Origin: Acidimicrobiia bacterium
Lineage (GTDB): Bacteria > Actinomycetota > Acidimicrobiia > IMCC26256 > PALSA-555
Assembly (NCBI GenBank): GCA_017853455.1
Contig: JAFMJM010000034.1
Coordinates: 1 to 14,828 of the forward strand
DNA length: 14,828 nucleotides
Direction: 5' to 3'
Position 1 is the first letter of the stretch, and each line of letters begins with the position of its first letter. Both the position numbers and the translations under genes were made by a program. This document shows positions 1 to 6,358 of the stretch, in pieces. The notes beneath the pieces were generated by a model. It was given only the letters and a program-made list of their open reading frames with translations. It was not told the DNA's origin and searched no databases.

Positions 1-47
1 CCGGGCGCGGAGCGACCGCCACGTTCGTGGTCGGTCCTGCTCCTGTG

Positions 48-124
48 TGGTCGGGCTGCCGGGATTTGAACCCGGGGCCTCTTCGTCCCGAACGAAGCGC
101 GCTGCCAAACTGCGCCACAGCCCG
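48..124 (-). tRNA. tRNA-Pro, anticodon CGG
   Basis: Read on the minus strand this folds into a complete 77-nt cloverleaf. The acceptor stem CGGGCTG pairs with CAGCCCG, the D stem is GCGC/GCGC, the anticodon stem is CTTCG/CGAAG, the variable loop has 5 nt, and the T arm is CCGGG-TTCAAAT-CCCGG. It ends in discriminator A plus an encoded CCA (48-50). The anticodon loop TTCGGGA (92 down to 86) gives anticodon CGG at 90-88, which reads CCG proline codons. U33 and G37 are as expected for tRNA-Pro. It is transcribed away from the oxidoreductase operon that follows. Confidence 0.96.
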
Positions 125-136
125 TGTGGAGGCGTC

Positions 137-142
137 ACTCTA
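137..142 (-). promoter_or_regulatory. Candidate -10 box of the tRNA-Pro gene
   Basis: TAGAGT on the minus strand fits the actinobacterial -10 pattern TAnnnT. It lies 12 nt upstream of the mature tRNA 5' end, so transcription would start about 5 nt before the tRNA. No convincing -35 box is visible. Confidence 0.4.
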
Positions 143-197
143 GCGGTGCGTGGGCGCCGGGCCCGAGGGCGGGCGTCGTCGGGTGGGCGGGGCCGGA

Positions 198-203
198 TAG
201 GGT
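198..203 (+). promoter_or_regulatory. Candidate -10 box of the monooxygenase operon
   Basis: TAGGGT matches TAnnnT and would place the transcript start near 210, giving a leader of about 78 nt before the preferred start at 288. No clear -35 box is seen. It is the best candidate in the 125-287 gap, but weak. Confidence 0.25.
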
Positions 204-233
204 CGCCGGAGGCCGGTCCACCGCTGGTCAGGG

Positions 234-263
234 CGTCACGGCACGGGTGCCGGGAGCGTGACG
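234..263. repeat. Nested inverted repeat upstream of the monooxygenase
   Basis: The 7-bp arms CGTCACG (234-240) and CGTGACG (257-263) are perfect reverse complements. Inside them GCAC-GG-GTGC (241-250) forms a second small stem. It could be an operator for a regulator of the operon or a leader hairpin. It covers the alternative GTG start at 258 and so favours the start at 288. Inverted repeats arise easily in such GC-rich DNA. Confidence 0.35.
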
Positions 264-274
264 ACGGGCCCGGC

Positions 275-281
275 GGGGGGA
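275..281 (+). promoter_or_regulatory. Ribosome binding site (GGGGGGA) deciding the start at 288
   Basis: A G-run ending in A stands 6 nt before GTG 288. It can pair with the CCUCC of 16S rRNA using one G-U pair. The same GGGGGA sequence precedes GTG 5336 (spacing 6) and GTG 6359 (spacing 8) in this window. The alternative GTG at 258 has GGGAG only 1 nt before it, which is too close. Confidence 0.5.
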
Positions 282-287
282 ACACCA

Positions 288-2102
288 GTGGCACACGGAG
301 CCGATCCGGCAGTCGACGGGGACACGCTCGCGGCCCGGCAGCGCTACGCAGTGGAGCGTGACCGCCGGACCGGGGCCGACCGTTCGTTCCTCGGGGAGAC
401 CGCACCCGATGCCGTCCTGGCCCGGTACCTGACCGACCCGTTCACTCCGGTCGCCGAGCGGATGCCGATCGTCGACGACGTCGACGTGCTGATCGTCGGT
501 GCCGGGATCGCCGGGGTGGTCACCGGTGCCCAGCTCCGGCGGCGGGGCGTCGGCTCGGTGCGCCTGGTCGACGTCGCCGGTGGCGTCGGGGGTACGTGGT
601 ACTGGAACCGCTACCCGGGGGTCATGTGCGACGTGGAGTCGTACATCTACCTGCCCATGCTCGAGGAGATGGGCGTCGTCCCGCCGCGGAAGTACGCGCA
701 GGGTGAGGAGATCCGCCAGCACGTCAAGGCGATCGCGCAGGCCCACGATCTCGTCGACGACGCCCTGTTCCACACCCGGGTGGTCGAGAGCCGCTGGGAC
801 GAGGTCGCCGCCCGCTGGATCGTGTCGACCGATCGGGGCGACGTGCTGCGCGCCCGGTACCTCGTCATGGCGGTCGGCTTCCTCAACCTCGTGAAGCTGC
901 CGGCGCTGCCGGGTCTCGAGACGTTCCGGGGCGCGTCGTTCCACTCGGCCCGCTGGGACTACGGCGTGACCGGCGGCGCGCCCGGTGACGACCGGCTCAC
1001 GGCGCTCGCCGACAAGGCGGTGGGCGTCATCGGCACCGGTGCCAGCGCGGTCCAGTGCGTGCCCGCGCTCGGCGCGTCGGCCCGCAGGCTGATCGTGTTC
1101 CAGCGCACCCCGACCGCCGTGGGCCCCCGCGACGACCGGCCCACGCCCCCCGACTTCGCCGACGGTCTCCGGCCCGGGTGGCAGCGGGAACGGATGGACA
1201 ACTTCACCGCCCTCCTCGCCGGCCAGCCGGTCGAGCGGGACCTCGTCGACGACGCCTGGACGCACTACCTCGGTCGCATCGTGTCGCCGACGGTGCCGCC
1301 CGGCACCCCGCCCGAGCAGGTCGCGGCATACTCCGAAGCGGCCGATCTGGCGGTCATGGAGGAGCACCGGGCGCGCATCGCCGCGGTGGTCGACGACCCG
1401 GCGGTGGCGGAGGTCCTCATGCCCCACTACCGGTACATGTGCCGTCGGCCGTGCTTCCACGACGGGTACCTCCCCACGTTCAACCGGCCCAACGTCACCT
1501 TGGTCGACTGCCCCCAGGGCGTCACGGCGGTGACCGAGACCGGGGTGGTCGCGAACGGTGAGCACCACGACCTCGACGTGCTGGTGTTCGCCACCGGGTT
1601 CGAGGCCGAGGTCACGCCGCTGTGGCGCCGGGCCGGACATCCGATCATCGGGCGCGGCGGGATCGAGCTCGCCGACGAGTGGCGCGACGGCGCCCAGACC
1701 CTGCACGGGATCCTGACCCGTGGATTTCCGAACCTGTTCCTGTCGCCGTCACCGGCGCAACAGGGGGTCGGGAGCACCAACCACACCCACATCATGGTGA
1801 CGGGGGCCGACCACATCGCGGAGACCATCGCCAAGCTCGACGCCGCCGGCGTACGGATCGCCGACGTCGGTGCCGCCGCGCAGGCCGACTGGGTGGCCCG
1901 GATCGAAGCCGCCTTCCGCGACCGGACCGAGTACCTGAGCTCGTGCACGCCGTCGCGCATCACCTACGACGGAGACCCGACCCGCCAGAACCCGCGCAAT
2001 GCGTCGTTCGGCGGATTCGGCGGCGACTACCCGGGCTGGACCGCGATCCTCGACGAGTGGCGGGCCGCACCGGACTTCCCCGGGCTGGAGATCGAGCGGT
2101 GA
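288..2102 (+). CDS. Type I Baeyer-Villiger monooxygenase (FAD/NADPH flavoprotein)
   Basis: Predicted flavoprotein monooxygenase of 604 aa that would insert one oxygen atom from O2 into a ketone to give an ester or lactone, using NADPH and bound FAD. Visible motifs are the FAD-binding GAGIAG (71-76), the GGTWYWNRYPG segment (101-111) typical of cyclohexanone/phenylacetone-type enzymes, the complete BVMO fingerprint FxGxxxHxxxWD (213-224), a second Rossmann motif GTGASA (249-254) for NADPH, and FATGF (434-438). The length is normal for the family. Its stop overlaps the next gene's start (GTGA), so the two are surely cotranscribed. The partner is an SDR dehydrogenase, which suggests alcohol to ketone to ester catabolism. 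The substrate (alicyclic, steroid or terpenoid ketone) cannot be told from sequence. GTG 288 is preferred over GTG 258, which would add 10 low-complexity residues. Confidence 0.93.
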   Translation: MAHGADPAVDGDTLAARQRYAVERDRRTGADRSFLGETAPDAVLARYLTDPFTPVAERMPIVDDVDVLIVGAGIAGVVTGAQLRRRGVGSVRLVDVAGGVGGTWYWNRYPGVMCDVESYIYLPMLEEMGVVPPRKYAQGEEIRQHVKAIAQAHDLVDDALFHTRVVESRWDEVAARWIVSTDRGDVLRARYLVMAVGFLNLVKLPALPGLETFRGASFHSARWDYGVTGGAPGDDRLTALADKAVGVIGTGASAVQCVPALGASARRLIVFQRTPTAVGPRDDRPTPPDFADGLRPGWQRERMDNFTALLAGQPVERDLVDDAWTHYLGRIVSPTVPPGTPPEQVAAYSEAADLAVMEEHRARIAAVVDDPAVAEVLMPHYRYMCRRPCFHDGYLPTFNRPNVTLVDCPQGVTAVTETGVVANGEHHDLDVLVFATGFEAEVTPLWRRAGHPIIGRGGIELADEWRDGAQTLHGILTRGFPNLFLSPSPAQQGVGSTNHTHIMVTGADHIAETIAKLDAAGVRIADVGAAAQADWVARIEAAFRDRTEYLSSCTPSRITYDGDPTRQNPRNASFGGFGGDYPGWTAILDEWRAAPDFPGLEIER

Positions 2103-3718
2103 CGGGACGCACGGATCGCCGTCGGGTCGTCGTCGTCACCGGCGGCGCGATCGGGATCGGCGCCGCGATCGCGGAGGCGTGCGCCGCGGCCGGGGCGTTC
2201 GTCGTGACCATGGACCCCGGTCTGGCCCTCGACGGCACCCGCACCGACGGTGGTGCCGACGGGCCGACCACCGCAGCGCGCATCGTGGCCGCGGGCGGTG
2301 CCGCCCGGGCGTCGGGGGTGTCGGTCACCGACGCCGCCGAGGTCTCGGCGCTCTTCGCCGGATTGGCGGAGGAGCACGGTGCGCTCGACGCCGTCGTGAA
2401 CGTGGCCGGCATCACCCGGACCACCGGGTTCGCGAAGGGCGACGAGGACGACTGGGCCGCCGTGCTCGACGTGCACCTCGAGGGGTACCGCACGGTCCTG
2501 GGTGCGGCGTTGCCGGTCATGGAGGCCCAGGGTCACGGCCGCATCGTCGGCGTGACGTCCGGGTCGGGCTGGCGGGCCGCCGACGCCGGTGCCTACGGGT
2601 GCGCCAAGCGGGCGGTCGCCGCGCTCACGTGGGCGGTCGCCCGGATGGCTCCGCCAGGGGTGACGGTCAACGCGCTGTCGCCCATCGCGGCGACGCGCAT
2701 GGTCGCGCACGCCCTGGCCGGACAGCGGGCCGCCGGCAACGCCAGTGGTGCGAGTGCTGCGTCGGGAGGGGTGGGGCTGGCGGCCGCACCGCCGCCCGCG
2801 CGGCTCGGTCCGATCGGTGCCCACCTGGCCGGTGAGGGATTCGCCTGGTGCAACGGTGCGGTGCTGTTCGCGAACGGCGCCGAGGTGTCGCCGGTGGCGC
2901 CCCCGCGGCCGCTCGAGGTGGTCGGACTTCCGGCACCGGACGCTCGGCAAGGGTTCCTCGACCGGATCGTGCCCGCGGTGCTCGCGCCGGCCGAGACGGC
3001 ACAGCGCGCGGGTGGCACGGGGATGGGTCGGCTCGTCGGTGACGACGACGAAGCGGTCGGGTCCGGGCCGGTGCGGCGGTGTCTGGTGGTGGGCGACGAT
3101 CCGGCGTGGTGCGGCGCACTGTCCGCCGCGCTCGGAGGGCGCGGCATCGAGGTGATCGAGCGTGCAGCGACCTCCGGGTTCGGGGCGGCGGGCGAGGTTC
3201 TCACCGGGGCCGGACCGGTGGACGCCGTGGTGGTCGCACCGACCGGGCAGCCGTCGTCGGGTGCGCCGGGTTGGCGCGGAGTGCTCGCCGACCACGCCGG
3301 GCTCGCCGACGCGATCCGACGCGACGCCGCGTGGTTCCGGGCGGTGGCCGACGACGCCGCCCGGACGGCGCGACCGGTTCGGGTCGTGGTCCTCGTCGAC
3401 GCCGACGGACCGGGTGGGTCCAGCCGGGCGATGTCCGCCGCGCAGCTCTCCCGGGCCGCCCACGCCGCGACCGACCTCCGGGTCGACGCGTGCGTGATCG
3501 CGGTCGAGGGAGCCGGACCCGCGGTGGCCGCCGACCTGGCGTCGGCGTTGATCGGGACCGTCGACCTGGCCCCGTTGTCGGGGGCGGAGCTGTTCGTCGG
3601 CACCGACCGGGTGGGGCTGCGTAGCCATCCCGAGGTGCTCGCGACGGTGACGACCGCGGGTCGCGCACCGGGTCCGTGGCTCGACGACGTGCTGCGGGAG
3701 TTGCTCGACCGGTCGTGA
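2099..3718 (+). CDS. Two-part short-chain dehydrogenase/reductase (SDR) with C-terminal pseudo-SDR half
   Basis: 539 aa, about twice the usual 250-300 aa of an SDR. The N-terminal half is a classical NAD(P)-dependent dehydrogenase: cofactor motif TGGAIGIG (14-21), NVAG (101-104), and a catalytic triad of S154, Y166 and K170 (YGCAK). It would interconvert an alcohol and a ketone. Residues 205-240 form an Ala/Gly-rich substrate-loop insert. Residues about 326-515 look like a second Rossmann unit (strand CLVVGDD, a helix, strand DAVVVAPTG, later VRVVVLVDADG). It lacks both the glycine motif and YxxxK, so it is presumably non-catalytic. It starts at a GTG overlapping the monooxygenase stop by 4 bases, with GGAG at 2087-2090 as ribosome binding site. 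The context suggests it supplies the ketone for the monooxygenase. The identity of the second half is inference from secondary-structure pattern only. Confidence 0.88.
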   Translation: MTGRTDRRRVVVVTGGAIGIGAAIAEACAAAGAFVVTMDPGLALDGTRTDGGADGPTTAARIVAAGGAARASGVSVTDAAEVSALFAGLAEEHGALDAVVNVAGITRTTGFAKGDEDDWAAVLDVHLEGYRTVLGAALPVMEAQGHGRIVGVTSGSGWRAADAGAYGCAKRAVAALTWAVARMAPPGVTVNALSPIAATRMVAHALAGQRAAGNASGASAASGGVGLAAAPPPARLGPIGAHLAGEGFAWCNGAVLFANGAEVSPVAPPRPLEVVGLPAPDARQGFLDRIVPAVLAPAETAQRAGGTGMGRLVGDDDEAVGSGPVRRCLVVGDDPAWCGALSAALGGRGIEVIERAATSGFGAAGEVLTGAGPVDAVVVAPTGQPSSGAPGWRGVLADHAGLADAIRRDAAWFRAVADDAARTARPVRVVVLVDADGPGGSSRAMSAAQLSRAAHAATDLRVDACVIAVEGAGPAVAADLASALIGTVDLAPLSGAELFVGTDRVGLRSHPEVLATVTTAGRAPGPWLDDVLRELLDRS

Positions 3719-3727
3719 CCGGCCGGT
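3708..3727. terminator. Weak candidate hairpin between convergent operons
   Basis: CCGGT-CGTG-ACCGG (3709-3722) forms a short stem over the SDR stop codon. An alternative pairing is ACCGG (3708-3712) with CCGGT (3723-3727). Only 13 bases separate the two convergent genes, so any terminator must overlap their ends. No T-run follows. Confidence 0.28.
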
Positions 3728-3731
3728 GGGG

Positions 3732-4175
3732 TCAGGCCTCGACGGCCTCGGGCACCTCGACCTCGACCTCGACCTCGACGGTGTCGGCGGCCTCGGCCCT
3801 GGCGGCTGCGGCGGCGAGGAGGTCCTTGACCGTGCGGCGCAGGGTGCCGGCGTCGACGGGCTTGACCAGCACGGCGTCGGCGTCGGCCCGCTTGGCCACG
3901 AACCGGTCGTGCTCCCGGTCGAGCAGCAGCAGGATCGGCGTCTCGGGCAGGCGCCCGGCGTCGGCCTCGAGGTGCAGGTCGAGGGCCACGGCGATGCCGC
4001 CCATGTTGGCGATCTGGAGGTCGAGGATCGCCAGGTCGGGCTCGTGGGTGGCGACGGTGTCGCGCACGTCCTGGCCCCGGCTGAGCTCGATCAGCGTGGT
4101 GTCGGAGGTGGACAGGGCGGCCCGGACCTGGTCGCGGACCCACTGTCCGTCGGCGGCGACGACGATGGTGGCCAT
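3732..4175 (-). CDS. Stand-alone response-regulator receiver-domain protein
   Basis: 147 aa with a single CheY-like receiver and no DNA-binding output domain. The phospho-acceptor D52 (LAILDLQ) and the conserved lysine K105 (LVKP) are present. The acidic pair is reduced to A8-D9, and the conserved Thr/Ser after strand 4 appears to be Leu85. Phosphorylation or signalling may therefore be altered, though D52 and K105 argue against a fully dead domain. The C-terminus (from about 131) is an acidic VEVEVEVE tail encoded by a hexanucleotide repeat. It is the last gene of the operon with the two ArsA-like ATPases: it begins 9 bases after the stop of the second one, and an AGGG with 8-nt spacing precedes its ATG. 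It could modulate the ATPases or act with a kinase encoded elsewhere. No sensor kinase is in the window. Confidence 0.82.
   Translation of the reverse strand: MATIVVAADGQWVRDQVRAALSTSDTTLIELSRGQDVRDTVATHEPDLAILDLQIANMGGIAVALDLHLEADAGRLPETPILLLLDREHDRFVAKRADADAVLVKPVDAGTLRRTVKDLLAAAAARAEAADTVEVEVEVEVPEAVEA
3754..3777. repeat. Hexanucleotide tandem repeat (ACCTCG, 4 copies) in the receiver gene
   Basis: Four perfect copies of ACCTCG (plus strand) inside the 3' end of the receiver gene encode alternating Val-Glu on the minus strand. Copy-number change would alter tail length in two-residue steps without a frameshift. Confidence 0.8.
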
Positions 4176-4184
4176 GGCGAGACC

Positions 4185-5336
4185 CTAGTTCGCCGGACCC
4201 GTCAGGACCTGCCCGACGGCCCGGAGCGCGTCGAGGTCGTGGACGTCGCGGGCGAGGAGCGGGACCACCACGACCCCGGGGGCCCGGGTGCGCTCGGCGA
4301 CCCGGTCGAGGGCCTCCCGCTCGCGGGCCGCGACCTCGGCGAGATCGGCCAGGGTCGCGAGCCGGTCGGCGGTGCGCCGGGCGGCCGCGTCGGCGTCGGG
4401 TCCGGGCTCGGCCGCCCCGGCGTCGCGCACGGCCGTCGCCAGGCCCCGGAGGCGCTCCACGTCGGCGCCCGGGGCGAAGTCGGGGTGGACCCGGTTGGCC
4501 ACGAGGGCGTCGACGCGCAGACCGTGGTCGGCGATCCGGTCGGCGAAGAACACCGCTTCGTCGATCGAGTCGCGTCGGGGCGAGGTGACGAGCACGAAGG
4601 TGGTGTCGGGGGCGGCGAGCAGGGTGCGCACGGCGTCGGCCCGGTCGCGGAAGCCCTGCTCCATGCCCTCGAACGCCCGGAAGAAGGCGATGATGTCGTC
4701 GATGACGGCGGTGCCGATCACGCGGCCGACCTGCCGGACGAACAGCTGCAGTGCGCCGCTCGCGACGCGGAATCCGCGCCGGGCCGGGAGCATCATCACC
4801 CGGAACACCCGGTTGTCGAGCAACCGGATCAACCGGGCGGGCGCGTCGAGGAAGTCGAGCGCGTGGCGCGACGGCGGCGTGTCGACGACGATCAGGTCGA
4901 ACGCGCCCGACTCGTGGAGCTCGTGCAGGCGCTCCATGGCCATGTACTCCTGCGTGCCCGACAGTGCGCCGGCGATCGAGCGGTAGAAGCGGTTCTCGAG
5001 GATGCGGTCGCGCTGCTCGGCGTCGGCGGAGTAGCGCTCGACCAGGCCGTCGAACGTCGCGGCCGGATCGAGCATCAGGGCGGTCAGCCGACCGCCGGGC
5101 GCGGCGTCGCCGTCGGGATCCCAGCGGTCGCGCGGCACCTCGGCGTCCGCGCTGCCGCCGAGACCGAGCGTGTCGGCGAGCCGCCGGGCGGGGTCGATGG
5201 TGATGACGGCCACCCGCCGTCCGGCCCGGGCGCCCTCGAGCGCGAGGGCGGCGGCGCTGGTGGTCTTGCCCACGCCGCCGGTGCCGCAGCACACCACGAC
5301 GTGGGCGTCGGTGACGAGGGCCCGGAGGGTGCTCAC
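4185..5336 (-). CDS. ArsA/Get3-like ATPase, second subunit (BagB/Rv3680-like)
   Basis: 383 aa SIMIBI-class ATPase of the ArsA/Get3 family. The P-loop is GTGGVGKTT (18-26). The family switch segments follow as IDPA (47-50) and VDTPPSRHALDFL (151-163, equivalent to the DTAPTGHTLR motif). The signature lysine of the deviant Walker A (KGGVGKT) is replaced by Thr19; only the P-loop Lys24 remains. The sole obvious cysteines are C16-C17 just before the P-loop, so neither the ArsA arsenite site nor the Get3 CxxC zinc site is apparent. Its GTG start overlaps the stop of the first ATPase gene (GTGA), with GGGGGA 6 nt upstream. Paired actinobacterial homologues (mycobacterial Rv3679/Rv3680) are described as Get3-like. 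A heteromeric ATPase that chaperones membrane proteins is plausible here; arsenic export is unlikely since no arsB or arsR is present. Confidence 0.88.
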   Translation of the reverse strand: MSTLRALVTDAHVVVCCGTGGVGKTTSAAALALEGARAGRRVAVITIDPARRLADTLGLGGSADAEVPRDRWDPDGDAAPGGRLTALMLDPAATFDGLVERYSADAEQRDRILENRFYRSIAGALSGTQEYMAMERLHELHESGAFDLIVVDTPPSRHALDFLDAPARLIRLLDNRVFRVMMLPARRGFRVASGALQLFVRQVGRVIGTAVIDDIIAFFRAFEGMEQGFRDRADAVRTLLAAPDTTFVLVTSPRRDSIDEAVFFADRIADHGLRVDALVANRVHPDFAPGADVERLRGLATAVRDAGAAEPGPDADAAARRTADRLATLADLAEVAAREREALDRVAERTRAPGVVVVPLLARDVHDLDALRAVGQVLTGPAN

Positions 5337-6301
5337 GACGCGTCCCCCGGGACCGCGGGCGCGCGCAGGCCGGCGACCTGGGCGGTGAAGGCGGCCGCCA
5401 GGTCGGACACCGCCGCCGGCCCGATCTCGCCGGTCTCGTACGGGAGGTGGATGCGGGGGAGCGGGAGCCGGCGACCGAGCCGCTCGATCTGCTCCCGCTC
5501 GATCGCGCGCCGGGTGCCGACGAAGTCGTCGACGGCGGCCAGGGCCGTCAGGTCGACATCCGTGAGCGGGACCCCGGCCCGGGCGGCGTCGGCGGCGACG
5601 GCCGCACCACCGCCACCGGCGGACCAGCGGTCGGGGAGGCACTGATTGACCACCACCGGGCCGAGCGCCACCCCCACCCGGTCCTCGAGGGCGTAGGCCG
5701 TCTCGACCACCTCGTTGACCGGGGTCTCCTCGGGGAGGGTGACGAGCATGACCTGGCAGCGGGCCGGATCGGCCAGCAGGGAGGCCACCTCGTCGGCCTG
5801 GGAGCGGATCACCCCGACCCCGACGGCGTCCTGGAGGCCCTTCGGGGCCAGCAGGAACGAGATGGCGTGGCCCGCGGCGGGGGCGTCGACCACGATGAGG
5901 TCGGCCACCCCGGACTGCTCGAGCTGCTTGATCTTGGCCAGGAGCAGGATGTCGCGCATCCCGGGCACCGCCGTGGCCACCACGTCGAGGGTCCCGGTGC
6001 GGGCCAGGCGGTGCGAGATCCGCTGCAGACCACGGCCGTCGAGCCATTCCACGAGGGCCGTGTCGGCGTCGAGTGCCCGCACGGCGAGTCCAGGCTCCAC
6101 AATGGTGTCCTCGTAGCCCAGATCGGGCACCCCGAAGCACGCGGTGAGGCCCGACTTGCCTTCGACCTCCACGACCAGCACCGACAGACCTGCCCGGGCG
6201 GCCGCCGTCGCCAGGGTCGCCGCGACCGTGGTCTTGCCGACCCCGCCCTTGCCCGCGACGACCACGACGCGGGAGGCGGCGCAGAACTGCGCGAGGTCCA
6301 T
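5333..6301 (-). CDS. ArsA/Get3-like ATPase, first subunit (BagA/Rv3679-like)
   Basis: 322 aa member of the ArsA/Get3 ATPase family. It has a complete deviant Walker A, GKGGVGKTT (17-25), with signature Lys18 and P-loop Lys23. VDAPAAGHAISFL (138-150) corresponds to the DTAPTGHTLR signature, and EVEGKSGL (45-52) occupies the switch I region. No CxxC zinc motif or ArsA metal-site arrangement is seen. It is the first gene of the ATPase-ATPase-receiver operon and divergent from the NfeD gene. The ATG at 6301 has no real Shine-Dalgarno but stands 7 nt after a TACCAT -10 box, so it is probably translated from a leaderless mRNA. It likely pairs with the next gene's product, being the subunit that retains the signature lysine. 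Confidence 0.9.
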   Translation of the reverse strand: MDLAQFCAASRVVVVAGKGGVGKTTVAATLATAAARAGLSVLVVEVEGKSGLTACFGVPDLGYEDTIVEPGLAVRALDADTALVEWLDGRGLQRISHRLARTGTLDVVATAVPGMRDILLLAKIKQLEQSGVADLIVVDAPAAGHAISFLLAPKGLQDAVGVGVIRSQADEVASLLADPARCQVMLVTLPEETPVNEVVETAYALEDRVGVALGPVVVNQCLPDRWSAGGGGAAVAADAARAGVPLTDVDLTALAAVDDFVGTRRAIEREQIERLGRRLPLPRIHLPYETGEIGPAAVSDLAAAFTAQVAGLRAPAVPGDAS

Positions 6302-6308
6302 GCGTCCG

Positions 6309-6314
6309 ATGGTA
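6309..6314 (-). promoter_or_regulatory. -10 box of a leaderless promoter for the ATPase operon
   Basis: TACCAT on the minus strand, followed by 7 nt and then the ATG at 6301. The predicted transcript start therefore falls on or next to the A of the start codon. No -35 box is apparent. No ribosome binding site precedes this ATG, consistent with leaderless translation. Confidence 0.55.
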
Positions 6315-6358
6315 GGGGCGCCCCGGCGGGTCGCCGCCCCGGGCGGGGGAGTGGTCCG

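Noticed and set aside
47..361. Plus-strand open frame over the tRNA-Pro
   Set aside because: It is translated through a tRNA on the opposite strand and gives an Arg/Gly/Ser-rich product with no recognisable features.
2593..5292. Minus-strand open frame of about 899 codons opposite the SDR gene and out of frame in the ATPase gene
   Set aside because: It is very rich in Arg, Pro, Gly and Ala with no domain motif, while other frames encode clear families. It is a GC-driven shadow.
3726..5645. Plus-strand open frame of about 639 codons opposite the receiver and ATPase genes
   Set aside because: It is antisense to recognised genes on the minus strand, with low-complexity Gly/Asp/Val content.
4185..6301. 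Arsenite efflux ATPase function for the ArsA-like pair
   Set aside because: No arsB, arsR or arsD is nearby and the metal-binding cysteine pattern is absent, so the Get3-like reading fits better.
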